From DASSKK01 sp035690495 (lineage in GTDB: Bacteria > Actinomycetota > Actinomycetes > Propionibacteriales > Nocardioidaceae), in contig DASSKK010000028.1 in assembly GCA_035690495.1 (NCBI GenBank), forward strand, positions 1 through 64,000: a stretch of DNA of 64,000 nucleotides, written 5' to 3'. Below are positions 24,358 to 33,169 of the stretch, in pieces. A program made the translations under genes and the position numbers. The stretch's first letter is position 1. Each line of letters opens with the position of its first letter. Under the pieces are notes generated by a model, which was given only the letters and a program-made list of their open reading frames with translations, did no database searches and was not told where the DNA came from.

Positions 24358-24906
24358 TCAGGAGGTGGCGAGCAGCTCGAGGAAGGCCTTGTTGAAGGCG
24401 GGGATGTCGTCGGGCTTGCGGCTCGTCACCAACCGGCCGTCCACCACGACCTCTTCGTCGACCCAGGTGGCTCCCGCGTTGCGGACGTCGGTCTGCAGGC
24501 TCGGCCACGACGTGACCGTGCGGCCCTCGAGGACGCCGGTCTCGACCAGCGACCAGATCGCGTGGCAGATGGCGGCCACCGGCTTCCCGCCGCTCAGGAA
24601 TCCCTTCACCATGTCTACAGCGGCACGGTCGGTGCGCAGGAAGTCCCCGTTGGCGACGCCGCCGGGCAGCACCAGCCCTGCATAGTCGCCGATGGCCGCA
24701 TCCGCGACGGTGACGTCGACATCGAAGGTGTCCCCGCGGTCGAGATGGTGGAAGGCCTGCACGGTGCCCGACTCCGTCGACACCAGGTGGGGAGTGGCGC
24801 CGGCGTCACGCACCGCCTCCCAGGGACCGGTCAGCTCGACCTGCTCCACGCCCTCGGGTGCGACCAGGAATGCAACCTGCTTGCCCTGCAACGTCTGTTC
24901 GGTCAC
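24358..24906 (-). CDS. PfpI/DJ-1 family protein (class I glutamine amidotransferase-like)
   Basis: 182 residues from GTG 24906 with strong ggaaggag. The nucleophile elbow is AAICHAIWSL (Cys ~116), preceded by LVLPGGVANGDFLRTD carrying the acidic partner region. This matches YhbO/PfpI-type proteins, variously reported as deglycases, chaperones or proteases; the activity here is not determinable. The upstream in-frame extension into the glgC region is not coding. Confidence 0.87.
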   Translation of the reverse strand: MTEQTLQGKQVAFLVAPEGVEQVELTGPWEAVRDAGATPHLVSTESGTVQAFHHLDRGDTFDVDVTVADAAIGDYAGLVLPGGVANGDFLRTDRAAVDMVKGFLSGGKPVAAICHAIWSLVETGVLEGRTVTSWPSLQTDVRNAGATWVDEEVVVDGRLVTSRKPDDIPAFNKAFLELLATS

Positions 24907-24992
24907 CGGGGTCTCCTTCCACGAGTGTGCCCGTTCATGTCCCGCGCAACCGGTGCCCGGACGGCGAGGCGTCAAACGCGGATCTGCCGGGG

Positions 24993-26222
24993 TTACGGCA
25001 CGATCACCCGGTTCTTGCCCAGCACGGTGACACCGGCGGCGCTGACCGTGAACCCGCGGCGGCGGTCCTCCTCGTGGTCGACGCCGATGCGAGCCCCAGG
25101 GGGCACCACGATCTGCTTGTCGAGGATCGCGTTGCGGACCAGCGCGCCCTCGCCGACGCTCACGTGGTCGAACAGCACGCTCTGCTCCAGGTCCGCCCCG
25201 TCGCCGACGTAGGTGTCGGTGCCGATCACGCAGCGTCGCACGCTCGCACCGGACACGATCGAGCCGGCGCACACGATCGAGTCGCGCACCGCCGCGTCGT
25301 GGACGAACTTGGCGCCGGGCAGATGGGGGTGGGAGGTGAAGATCGGCCAGTCGGTGTTGTAGAGGTTGAACACCGGCTCGGCGGCGACCAGATCCAGGTG
25401 CGCCTCGTGGTAGGAGTCGACGGTGCCGACGTCGCGCCAGTAGTCCCGGTCGCGCGGAAGCGCGCCGGGCACCACGTTGTCGGCGAAGTCGTAGACGCAG
25501 GCACGTCCACGCCCGACCAGCCGCGGGATGATGTCTCCGCCCATGTCATGACGTGATCCGGGATCGGCGGCGTCCTCCTCCAGAGCAGCGACGAGCACGT
25601 CGGCGCTGAACACGTAGTTGCCCATCGACGCGTAGGACTGCTCGGGCGAGTCCAGCAGGCCCGGCGGGTCAGCGGGCTTCTCCATGAACTCCTCGATGGC
25701 CAGTCCGTCGTCGGCGGTCTTGATCACCCCGAACTGGTGTGCCTCGCTGCGCGGCACGCGGATCGCGGCGACGGTGACGCCGGACCCGCACTCGAGGTGC
25801 GCGCGCACCATCTGGGACGCGTCCATCCGGTAGACGTGGTCGGCGCCGAACACCACCACGATGTCCGGGCGCTCGTCGTTGAGCAGGTTCATCGACTGGT
25901 AGATCGCGTCCGCGCTGCCCTGGTACCACTGGGGACCGCGTCGCTGCTGGGCCGGCACCGGCGCGACGTACTGGCCGAGCAGGGGAGACAACCGCCAGGT
26001 CAGCGCGATGTGCCGGTCCAGGGAGTGGGACTTGTACTGGGTGAGCACCGCACACCGCAGGTAGCCGGCGTTGACCAGGTTCGACAGCGCGAAGTCGATC
26101 AGCCGGTAGCTGCCGCCGAACGGCACTGCGGGCTTCGCGCGGTCCAGTGTGAGCGGCAGCAGCCGCTTGCCCTCTCCGCCGGCCAGCACGATCGCCAGCA
26201 CGTGCGCCGTCCCGGGGCCCAT
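24993..26222 (-). CDS. glgC: Glucose-1-phosphate adenylyltransferase
   Basis: 409 residues. Makes ADP-glucose from ATP and glucose-1-phosphate. The N-terminal nucleotidyltransferase has VLAGGEGKRLLPLTLDRAKP, PFGGSYRLIDF, the WYQGSADAIYQ substrate loop and FGADHVYRMD. The C-terminal third is a left-handed beta helix ending KNRVIVP. Divergent from the ADP-glucose-using GlgM-like synthase, with only 30 bp between the start codons, an arrangement I recall from mycobacteria. Upstream in-frame codons beyond 26222 belong to the opposite gene. Confidence 0.95.
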   Translation of the reverse strand: MGPGTAHVLAIVLAGGEGKRLLPLTLDRAKPAVPFGGSYRLIDFALSNLVNAGYLRCAVLTQYKSHSLDRHIALTWRLSPLLGQYVAPVPAQQRRGPQWYQGSADAIYQSMNLLNDERPDIVVVFGADHVYRMDASQMVRAHLECGSGVTVAAIRVPRSEAHQFGVIKTADDGLAIEEFMEKPADPPGLLDSPEQSYASMGNYVFSADVLVAALEEDAADPGSRHDMGGDIIPRLVGRGRACVYDFADNVVPGALPRDRDYWRDVGTVDSYHEAHLDLVAAEPVFNLYNTDWPIFTSHPHLPGAKFVHDAAVRDSIVCAGSIVSGASVRRCVIGTDTYVGDGADLEQSVLFDHVSVGEGALVRNAILDKQIVVPPGARIGVDHEEDRRRGFTVSAAGVTVLGKNRVIVP

Positions 26223-26252
26223 GTCCGGACAGTACCGGTTAGGTTGCCTGGT

Positions 26253-27413
26253 ATGCGCGTCGCGATGCTCACCCGGGAGTTCCCCCCGGACGTGTACGGC
26301 GGCGCCGGGGTGCACGTGGACTTCCTGGTGCGCGAGCTGCGCCGGCTCGTCGATGCCGACGTGGACGTGCAGTGCATGGGGAAGCCGCGGGAGGACGCCA
26401 CCGCCCACAGCGAGCACGAGCCGCGGCTGGCCGGAGCGAACCCGGCTCTGCAGGTGCTCTCGACCGACGTCGCGATGGCGGCCGCGGTCCCGGATGCGGA
26501 CGTCGTGCACTCGCACACCTGGTACGCCGCGATGGCCGGTCACTGGGCGAAGCTGCTCTACGACGTGCCGCACGTGGTCACCGCGCACAGCCTGGAGCCG
26601 CTGCGCCCGTGGAAGGCCGAGCAGCTCGGTGGCGGGTACCGGCTCTCATCATGGGCCGAGCACACCGCGATGCACTCCGCGGACGCGCTGGTCGCGGTGA
26701 GCCACGGCATGCGCGCCGACATTCTGCGCGCGTACCCGGACGTGGACCCGCACCGCGTCCACGTCGTGCACAACGGCGTCGACACCGACCTCTACCACCC
26801 CGACGACGACCGCGACGCGCTTGCGGCGATCGGCGTCGACCCGGCGAAGCCCTACGTGGCGTTCGTGGGACGGATCACCCGCCAGAAGGGTGTGCCCCAC
26901 CTGCTCCGGGCCGCCCTTGCCTTCGACCGGGGCGTCCAGATCGTGCTGCTCGCCGGCGCCGCCGACACTGCCGAGCTGAAGGCTGAGACCGACACCGCGA
27001 TCGCCGACCTGCGCGCCTCCCGCGACGGAGTCTTCGTGGTCTCCGAGATGCTGCCGGTCGACCAGGTCCGCCACGTGCTGTCGGGCGCGCGGGCGTTCTG
27101 CTGCCCGTCGGTCTACGAGCCCCTCGGGATCGTCAACCTGGAGGCGATGGCCTGCGGGACTGCGGTGGTGGCCAGCCGGGTCGGCGGCATCCCGGAGGTG
27201 GTCGAGGAGGGGGAGACGGGCCTGCTCGTCGGCTACGACTCGCAGGACACCGCCGGGTTCGAGGCAGGTCTTGCCGCGGCGGTCAACCGGCTCGTCGAGG
27301 ACCCGGCGCTGGCCGCGCGGATGGGAGAGTCCGGACGCGCCCGGGCCGTCGCGGAGTTCGCGTGGTCCGCGATCGCCGCCCGAACCATGCAGCTCTACCG
27401 GTCGCTCCTGTGA
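26253..27413 (+). CDS. glgM: GT4 alpha-glucan synthase, probable maltose-1-phosphate synthase GlgM
   Basis: 386 residues from ATG 26253. The GT-B fold is shown by REFPPDVYGGAGVHVDFLV at the N-terminus, VHSHTW, VVHNGVDTDLYHP, AFVGRITRQKG and the donor-site motif CPSVYEPLGIVNLEAMACG. It uses ADP-glucose from the adjacent GlgC. Actinobacterial homologues of this size, first annotated glgA, are maltose-1-phosphate synthases feeding the GlgE glucan pathway; that assignment rests on family and context. Earlier ATGs in the frame overlap glgC and are rejected. Confidence 0.9.
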   Translation: MRVAMLTREFPPDVYGGAGVHVDFLVRELRRLVDADVDVQCMGKPREDATAHSEHEPRLAGANPALQVLSTDVAMAAAVPDADVVHSHTWYAAMAGHWAKLLYDVPHVVTAHSLEPLRPWKAEQLGGGYRLSSWAEHTAMHSADALVAVSHGMRADILRAYPDVDPHRVHVVHNGVDTDLYHPDDDRDALAAIGVDPAKPYVAFVGRITRQKGVPHLLRAALAFDRGVQIVLLAGAADTAELKAETDTAIADLRASRDGVFVVSEMLPVDQVRHVLSGARAFCCPSVYEPLGIVNLEAMACGTAVVASRVGGIPEVVEEGETGLLVGYDSQDTAGFEAGLAAAVNRLVEDPALAARMGESGRARAVAEFAWSAIAARTMQLYRSLL

Positions 27414-27638
27414 GCCGAGCGTCCCGGCCGGTGGATCATCCGGCCGGGACGCCCAATGCGGTGAACTTCTCCACCGGTGCGCTCTCTGCGCCGCAGATCT
27501 CCCGGCGGGAGCCGACGGCTGGGGCTTGCCGTTATGGTTCTGTTACCACACACTAGTGGCTGGGGTTTCCGGGGAGACCGTCGCGGCTGGGGCGCGGCAG
27601 ACCGTCGCGCTTGCGCAGGGGGCAGGAAAGGGGTCAGG

Positions 27639-28556
27639 GTGCGAGTCGCCGTCACAGGCGCCACCGGAGTCATCGGCAGTTCCGTTCTGCCTGCCCTGAT
27701 TGCGGCCGGTCACGATGTGGTAGGGCTGGCGCGCACGCCGGAGAAGGCGGCACAGCTCGAGGCGTCCGGGGCCGAGGCGAGGGTGGGCAGCCTGGCCGAC
27801 CACGACATGCTCGTCGCGATGTTCGAGCACGCCGACGCGGTCTGCAACTTCGTCACCCAGACCCCGGTCGGGTACGCCGCCTTGTGGCCGGGCGCCTGGC
27901 GGAGCAACGACCGGCTGCGCACAGAGGGGGTGCGCCGCGTGGTCGCCGCCGCCCACCAGGCCGGCGTACGACGCATCGTGCAGGAGAGCGTGTCGTCCCT
28001 CTATGCCGACCAGGGCGACGACTGGATCACCGAGGCGTCGCCGCTGGCGATCACCGCGGCCACTGAGCCCGCCTCGGTGGGCGAGTCCCACATCCAGGGG
28101 TTCGCCTGCGAGTCACGGGTCGGGGTGGTGCTGCGGTTCGGCACGATCGTCGGTGACGACGAGCTGACCCGATTCCACCTGCGCGCGATCCGGCACGGCC
28201 GGCCGATCGGGGTCGGCGCCCCCGAGGGATGGGCCCACGTCGTGCACACCGACGACCTGGGCCCTGCGGTGCTGGCCGCGCTGAGCGCGCCGAGCGGCAT
28301 CTACAACGCAGGCGCCGAACCGGTGCGGCGTGTCGATCTCGTCGCGGGCTTCGCGGAGGCGGCAGGTCGGGAGAGCATCGACTTCGCCGGACCCGTGCTG
28401 GTGCGGCTGGGCGGCTCCAGGCTGGAGCCGCTGACCCGGTCGCTGCGCGTCAGCTCGCGGCAGCTTCACGACGCCACCGGGTGGAAGCCGCACCGGGAGG
28501 CCTTCGAGCCAGCCTGGCTGGAGACCGCCATGGCGGCGATGCCGGCACGTTCATGA
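27639..28556 (+). CDS. NAD(P)-dependent epimerase/dehydratase (atypical SDR)
   Basis: 305 residues from GTG 27639, after a ggaaagggg site. The Rossmann motif is VTGATGVIGSSVLPALIAAG (GxxGxxG), and later VVLRFGTIVGDD and HVVHTDDLGPAVLAAL. The usual YxxxK is not obvious: the region after QESVSSLYADQ lacks a clear Lys. So this may be a reductase- or sugar-binding-like member rather than a classical epimerase. A 225-nt spacer lies upstream with no other gene. The following small gene overlaps by 4 nt. Confidence 0.82.
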   Translation: MRVAVTGATGVIGSSVLPALIAAGHDVVGLARTPEKAAQLEASGAEARVGSLADHDMLVAMFEHADAVCNFVTQTPVGYAALWPGAWRSNDRLRTEGVRRVVAAAHQAGVRRIVQESVSSLYADQGDDWITEASPLAITAATEPASVGESHIQGFACESRVGVVLRFGTIVGDDELTRFHLRAIRHGRPIGVGAPEGWAHVVHTDDLGPAVLAALSAPSGIYNAGAEPVRRVDLVAGFAEAAGRESIDFAGPVLVRLGGSRLEPLTRSLRVSSRQLHDATGWKPHREAFEPAWLETAMAAMPARS

Positions 28557-28756
28557 GCGCGCAGAAGCCGCGGTCTCGACGCGACGGCGAGGAGAAGCGT
28601 CGCCGCCGCCGCGCCGAGGTGTTCGGCGACGTACTGCCAGACCAGACCCGGGACGACCGGGATCCCGCCGACGAACAGCACGGGACAGCCGAGAGGGCGG
28701 AGTCAGCGCGCGATGCGTGGCTGCGCAGGCAGGTGCCCCCGCATCACGGCCGGTAG
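28553..28756 (+). CDS. Small conserved actinobacterial protein
   Basis: 67 residues from ATG 28553 overlapping the epimerase stop (ATGA). Lys/Arg-rich start, then RAEVFGDVLPDQTRDDRD and a C-terminal AWLRRQVPPHHG, a layout I recognise from small conserved actinobacterial proteins of unknown function. Soluble and probably disordered. Longer upstream starts in this frame are shadows of the epimerase gene. Confidence 0.7.
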   Translation: MSAQKPRSRRDGEEKRRRRRAEVFGDVLPDQTRDDRDPADEQHGTAERAESARDAWLRRQVPPHHGR

Positions 28757-28785
28757 CCTCCCCGAGGCGTTGCGGGTGGGACGGC

Positions 28786-29178
28786 TCAGAGCGGAGTCGT
28801 GCCGGGGGTCGGGGTGGTTGTGCCCGTCGTGGTGGGCGACCCGTTGGTGGCCAGCAGGTCGCGGATCTGCTTGAGCACGATCACTTCGTCGGGGTCGACC
28901 GCGGCCGGCTCCTCCTTCTTCAACCGCGCGCTGATCTTCTGGTAGGGCACCACGATCGCGAAGTAGACCACCGCGGCGATGATGAGGAACGCGATCACCG
29001 CGGCGATGAACAACCCGAACGGCTTCTGGCCGAAGTTCGTGGCCCCGGCCGGGATCAGCGACATTAGCCAGGCGGTGAAGGTGAGCACGACCTGCGCGAA
29101 CGCCGCGGCCATGATGAACGCGACGGCGAGCTCGACGAGGTTGCCGCGCATGATGAAGTCCTTGAAGCCCTTGAGCAT
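28786..29178 (-). CDS. mscL: Large-conductance mechanosensitive channel
   Basis: 130 residues from ATG 29178 with gaggag 6-7 nt upstream. N-terminal amphipathic helix MLKGFKDFIMRGNLVELAVA and TM1, periplasmic loop, TM2 (LFIAAVIAFLIIAAVVYFAI) and a cytoplasmic helix EVIVLKQIRDLLA. Opens under membrane tension to release solutes on hypo-osmotic shock. A Thr/Pro/Gly-rich tail follows. Confidence 0.96.
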   Translation of the reverse strand: MLKGFKDFIMRGNLVELAVAFIMAAAFAQVVLTFTAWLMSLIPAGATNFGQKPFGLFIAAVIAFLIIAAVVYFAIVVPYQKISARLKKEEPAAVDPDEVIVLKQIRDLLATNGSPTTTGTTTPTPGTTPL

Positions 29179-29258
29179 CCTGATCTCCTCAGAGAAGGCT
29201 CGGACGCGCTGCGGCGGCCTCACCTTCGCAATCGACCCAGTTGTGGACAAGCCACACG

Positions 29259-29909
29259 CTAGCGGTCCAGCACCACCGAGAGGAATGACGAGACGCTGGC
29301 GCCTGCGACGATCGCAGCTGTCTTGTCCGGAACTGCCACCACGACGAGGGCTCCCGATGCGGACTGCGCGCTCCGATCCCGGCGCGGCGGGATCGCGATC
29401 ACCGGGACGTCCCGGGCCAGCACCGTCGCCGGGGGAGGTGGGCCGTCGGCGGCGAAGCCCCCAGGCGCCGACCGCGCGGCCAGGATGTCGATCCGGTCCC
29501 CGACCCGCAACAGCGCGACCTGGCCCCGATCGTCGATCCGCACCGGTGCTGCGACCGTGCCGGGATAGGCGGCGAGCAGCCCGTCGTCGAGCAGGCGTAC
29601 GTCGGTCAGCGGCTCTCCTGCCCGCACCGGACCTGCGGTGCGCCGGCCCACGGCGGCGGACGGGTCGAGCAGGGTGCCGGCCGGGACGCTTCCAGGAGTG
29701 AAGGTCTCGGTGGTGAGGTCGCTCCGCTGCACCAGCGTGCCAGCGGCGAGATCGTGCGCGGCGACCGGCACCGCGCGCACGGGGGGCGGGGGAGCGGCCG
29801 TGGCGCGGACCAGTGCGCCCACGGCGAGCACCGCGCACAGCGCGGCAAGCGCCCGGCGGTGCGCCAGCACCCGGCGACGGACACGGCGTACGAGGGTCGG
29901 GGCGTTCAT
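29259..29909 (-). CDS. SAF-domain protein, CpaB/RcpC-like
   Basis: 216 residues from ATG 29909 (residue 19 of a longer open frame). One N-terminal span (ALAALCAVLAVGALVRATAA), an SAF domain (VPVAAHDLAAGTLVQRSDL ... GEPLTDVRL) and an RcpC-like beta domain (VALLRVGDRIDILAA ... VVVAVPDKTAA). CpaB proteins belong to Flp/Tad pili; I see no pilus genes nearby, so the role is open. Confidence 0.8.
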   Translation of the reverse strand: MNAPTLVRRVRRRVLAHRRALAALCAVLAVGALVRATAAPPPPVRAVPVAAHDLAAGTLVQRSDLTTETFTPGSVPAGTLLDPSAAVGRRTAGPVRAGEPLTDVRLLDDGLLAAYPGTVAAPVRIDDRGQVALLRVGDRIDILAARSAPGGFAADGPPPPATVLARDVPVIAIPPRRDRSAQSASGALVVVAVPDKTAAIVAGASVSSFLSVVLDR

Positions 29910-30008
29910 CCCAGCAGCGTCGCGCAGATCGGCCCGGGCCGCATCCGCCTCTCCACAGGGCACGCAGAAGGCGTCCGGGACAGGCGTCGCCCCGGGTGCC
30001 TAGACACA

Positions 30009-30341
30009 TCAGGCCGAGGCGGCGGCCTTGGTTTCGCTCTTCGCGGTGCTGGAGGGCTTCGAGTCGGACTTGGAGGAATCCGACTTCGTGGAGTCGGAGC
30101 TCTTGTCGGGCTTGGTGGTGTCGGACTTGGAGTCCTTGCTGCTGCCGTTGGCCGAGGCCGGCTTCTCGCGGCTGTCGGTGCGGTAGAAGCCCGAGCCCTT
30201 GAACACCACGCCCACCGCGTTGAACACCTTGCGCAGCCGGCCCTGGCACTGCGGGCACACGGTGAGCGCGTCGTCGGTGAAGCTCTGGTGCTGTTCGAAG
30301 GCGTGGGCGCACTCGGTGCAGGCGTACTGATAGGTGGGCAA
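30009..30341 (-). CDS. FmdB-family zinc-ribbon protein
   Basis: 110 residues from TTG 30341, directly behind ggaggag. The zinc ribbon is YACTECAHAFEQHQSF ... CPQCQGRLRKVF, then GVVFKGSGFYRTD, the diagnostic FmdB region. The C-terminal ~50 residues are almost only Ser, Lys, Asp and Thr, a disordered tail. Regulatory or ribosome-linked roles have been proposed for the family; none is proven here. Confidence 0.88.
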   Translation of the reverse strand: MPTYQYACTECAHAFEQHQSFTDDALTVCPQCQGRLRKVFNAVGVVFKGSGFYRTDSREKPASANGSSKDSKSDTTKPDKSSDSTKSDSSKSDSKPSSTAKSETKAAASA

Positions 30342-30431
30342 GGCTCCTCCAAGGGTCACGAGACCCGCTGGCACTCCGCGGGCTCGACTGCTAATCATGG
30401 CAAACGCAGATTGGTTTCGTAAACTTCCCGG

Positions 30432-33062
30432 GTGCCCGAGTCGTCTTCCGTTGTGCCCGCCGGCGCCGAAGGGGGACCCAGATCGGGTTTCCGGTCCTGG
30501 CCGCGGGCCGGCCGCTGGGCGGCGTACACCGCCGGGGTGGTCGTGCTGGTGGTCCTCGCGCTGCTGATCACGGTCCTGGTCGTCGTCCGCCGGTCCTTCC
30601 CGCAGACCAGCGGAGAGATCCAGCTTCCCGGGCTCGAGGCGAAGGTCGCCGTGCTGCGCGACGGGAGCGGGATCCCGCAGATCTACGCCGACACGCCGCA
30701 CGACCTGTTCTACGCCCAGGGATACGTGCAGGCCCAGGACCGGTTCTTCGAGATGGATGTGCGCCGCCACATCACCGCGGGCCGGCTCTCGGAGCTGTTC
30801 GGCAGGAGCACCCTGAAGACCGACGAGTACATCCGCACGATGGGCTGGCGGCGAGTCGCGCAGCACGAGCTGTCTCTGCTCAGCCCGCGCACGGTGCGCT
30901 ACCTGCGTGCCTACAGCGCCGGGGTGAACGCCTACATCCACACCCACACTCCGTCCCAGATGTCGCTGGAGTACTCCGTGCTCGCGTTGAACGGGCTCGA
31001 CTACACCCCGCAGGACTGGTCGCCGGTCGACTCTGTGTCCTGGCTGAAGGCGATGGCGTGGGACCTGCGCGGGAACATGGGCGACGAGATCGAGCGGGCG
31101 CTGGACTCGGTGCGGCTGAGCCCCGCGCAGATCGACCAGCTGTTCCCCCCGTACCCGTACCGCCGGCACCGCCCGATCGTCGACCAGGGCGCGGTCGTGG
31201 ACGGTGTCTACGAGCAGGACGCGGCGACCGGCGCGACCCGCAACCCGAAGCGGCCGCCGCTGGACCCCGCCGCGGTGCAGGCGCTGCGCCGGCTCCGGAA
31301 GGGGCTGAAGGCGATCCCGCAGATGCTGGGGGAGGGCGCCGGCATCGGCAGCAACGCCTGGGCGGTCGACGGTGCGCACTCCACGACCGGGATGCCGATC
31401 CTGGCCAACGACCCGCACCTGGCCACCTCGGTTCCGGGCATCTGGTACCAGATGGGCCTGCATTGCCGGCACCTCACGGCGAAGTGCCCGTTCGATGTCA
31501 CCGGCTTCACGTTCTCGGGGATGCCGGGAGTGGTGATCGGGCACAACGAGCAGATCGCGTGGGGCTTCACCAACCTCGGCCCGGACGTCACCGACCTCTA
31601 CCTGGAGAAGGTGCGTGACGACTCCTATCTCTATGCCGGCGCGTGGCACCCGCTGGTCGAGCGCAAGGAGACCATCGAGGTGGCCGGCGGGAAGCCGGTC
31701 ACCCTCACGGTCCGCTCCACCCGGCACGGGCCGCTGATCTCCGACGTGTCCAAGCAGCTGTCCACCGTCGGCGCCGACGCGCCGGTCGAGAAGGGCGCGC
31801 CTCCGCGCGGGCACGGGTACGCCGTCGCGCTGGACTGGACGGCGTTGATCCCCTCGACGACGATGGACGCCCTGTTCGAGATCGACAGCGCCACCGACTG
31901 GAAGCAGTTCCGCCGGGGCGCGCGGGACTTCGCGGTCCCTGCCCAGAACATGGTGTACGCCGACCGGGCCGGCCACATCGGCTACCAGGCGCCGGGCATG
32001 ATCCCGATCCGCAAGTCCGGCAACAGCGGGGACTACCCGATGCAGGGCTGGTTGAAGTCCGACGACTGGACCGGCAAGTTCGTGCCGTTCGACGCGCTGC
32101 CCAGCGTCCTGGATCCCGAGGACGGTTTCGTGGCGACCGCCAACCAGGCCGTCACCGAACCGTCGTACCCCTTCTATCTCGGCGACTCGTGGGCGCCGGG
32201 CTACCGCAGCCAGCGCATCGTCGACCTGCTGCAGCGCAAGGCCCGGGTCAGCCCGGCCGACATGGCGCAGATCCAGCTCGACACCCGCAACGGCTTCGCG
32301 CCGACGTTCGTTCCCTACCTGCTGAAGATCCTGCTGCCCTCGGAGTACCTCGCGGGCGGCCAGCGGCTGCTGCAGGACTGGGACTACACGTTCTCGGCGG
32401 ACTCGGCGGCGGCCGCCTACTACAGCGTGGTGTGGAAGGAGACGCTCGCGCTGACGTTCCACGACCAGCTCGGCCACCAGGTGTGGCCCAGCGGCGACGG
32501 GCGCTGGTTCGAGGTGATGCGCCGGCTGCTCGCGCATCCGCACAGCCAGTGGTGGGACGACGTGAACACCAAGGACCGGGTCGAGACCCGCGACGACATC
32601 CTCACCGAAGCGCTGACCAACGCCCGCGACGAGCTGGTGCGGCTGGAGGCGAGGGATCCCGCGAAGTGGAGCTGGGGACACCTGCACCAGCTGGACCTGG
32701 AGAACCAGACCATCGGCCAGTCGGACATCGGGCTGGTCCGCTGGCTGTTCAACCGCGGGGGCTGGCAGGTCGCCGGCACCGGGTCCGTGGTGGACGCCAC
32801 GCACTGGGACGCCGCCTCGGACAGCTACGACGTGACGGCGGGACCGTCGATGCGGATGGTGGTGTCGCTCGCGGACCTGGACAAGTCCCGCTGGGTGAAC
32901 CTCACCGGCGCCTCCGGGCACGCGTTCGACGACCACTACACCGACCAGACCGATCTGTGGGCCGACGGGAGGACGCTGGCCTGGCCGTTCACCCCCAAGG
33001 CCGTCCGCGCCGCGACCGACGACATGCTCACGCTGGCACCGAAGAGACCCAGCGGTGGCTAG
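30432..33062 (+). CDS. Penicillin acylase family hydrolase (Ntn fold), membrane-anchored
   Basis: 876 residues from GTG 30432. One N-terminal span (TAGVVVLVVLALLITVLVVV) anchors it outside. Alpha-chain motif FYAQGYVQAQDRFFEMD, and the processing site with the nucleophile Ser in GIGSNAWAVDG (~306), followed by PILANDPHLATSVPGIWYQ and WGFTNLGPDVTDLY. Family members cleave amide bonds of penicillins, acyl-homoserine lactones or aculeacin; the substrate is unknown. A TAAACT hexamer 8 nt before GTG suggests a leaderless transcript. A tandem hairpin follows the stop. Confidence 0.9.
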   Translation: MPESSSVVPAGAEGGPRSGFRSWPRAGRWAAYTAGVVVLVVLALLITVLVVVRRSFPQTSGEIQLPGLEAKVAVLRDGSGIPQIYADTPHDLFYAQGYVQAQDRFFEMDVRRHITAGRLSELFGRSTLKTDEYIRTMGWRRVAQHELSLLSPRTVRYLRAYSAGVNAYIHTHTPSQMSLEYSVLALNGLDYTPQDWSPVDSVSWLKAMAWDLRGNMGDEIERALDSVRLSPAQIDQLFPPYPYRRHRPIVDQGAVVDGVYEQDAATGATRNPKRPPLDPAAVQALRRLRKGLKAIPQMLGEGAGIGSNAWAVDGAHSTTGMPILANDPHLATSVPGIWYQMGLHCRHLTAKCPFDVTGFTFSGMPGVVIGHNEQIAWGFTNLGPDVTDLYLEKVRDDSYLYAGAWHPLVERKETIEVAGGKPVTLTVRSTRHGPLISDVSKQLSTVGADAPVEKGAPPRGHGYAVALDWTALIPSTTMDALFEIDSATDWKQFRRGARDFAVPAQNMVYADRAGHIGYQAPGMIPIRKSGNSGDYPMQGWLKSDDWTGKFVPFDALPSVLDPEDGFVATANQAVTEPSYPFYLGDSWAPGYRSQRIVDLLQRKARVSPADMAQIQLDTRNGFAPTFVPYLLKILLPSEYLAGGQRLLQDWDYTFSADSAAAAYYSVVWKETLALTFHDQLGHQVWPSGDGRWFEVMRRLLAHPHSQWWDDVNTKDRVETRDDILTEALTNARDELVRLEARDPAKWSWGHLHQLDLENQTIGQSDIGLVRWLFNRGGWQVAGTGSVVDATHWDAASDSYDVTAGPSMRMVVSLADLDKSRWVNLTGASGHAFDDHYTDQTDLWADGRTLAWPFTPKAVRAATDDMLTLAPKRPSGG

Positions 33063-33082
33063 ACAGGCTGCCTTGTGAGAAG

Positions 33083-33169
33083 GCGTCACAAGTGTTCATC
33101 TGAATGGTTGTGACGTCCGACTTGCCGATCCCGATGTCACAGCCGGTCACCTGAACCATTGTGACGTCC
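33083..33169. terminator. Two related stem-loops in tandem between convergent genes
   Basis: Hairpin 1: cgtcacaa (from 33084) pairs with ttgtgacg (to 33115). Hairpin 2: gtcaca (from 33136) with tgtgac (to 33166). The two units are 51 bp apart and share loop sequence (tcatctgaa / tcacctgaa), so one arose by duplication. They lie after the acylase stop (33062); the second covers the last codons of the convergent cyclo-ligase gene. Probably a bidirectional terminator. Confidence 0.6.

Noticed and set aside
30009..33089. 1026-codon minus-strand frame
   Set aside because: Only the last 110 codons (FmdB protein) are real; the remainder is antisense to the penicillin acylase gene.
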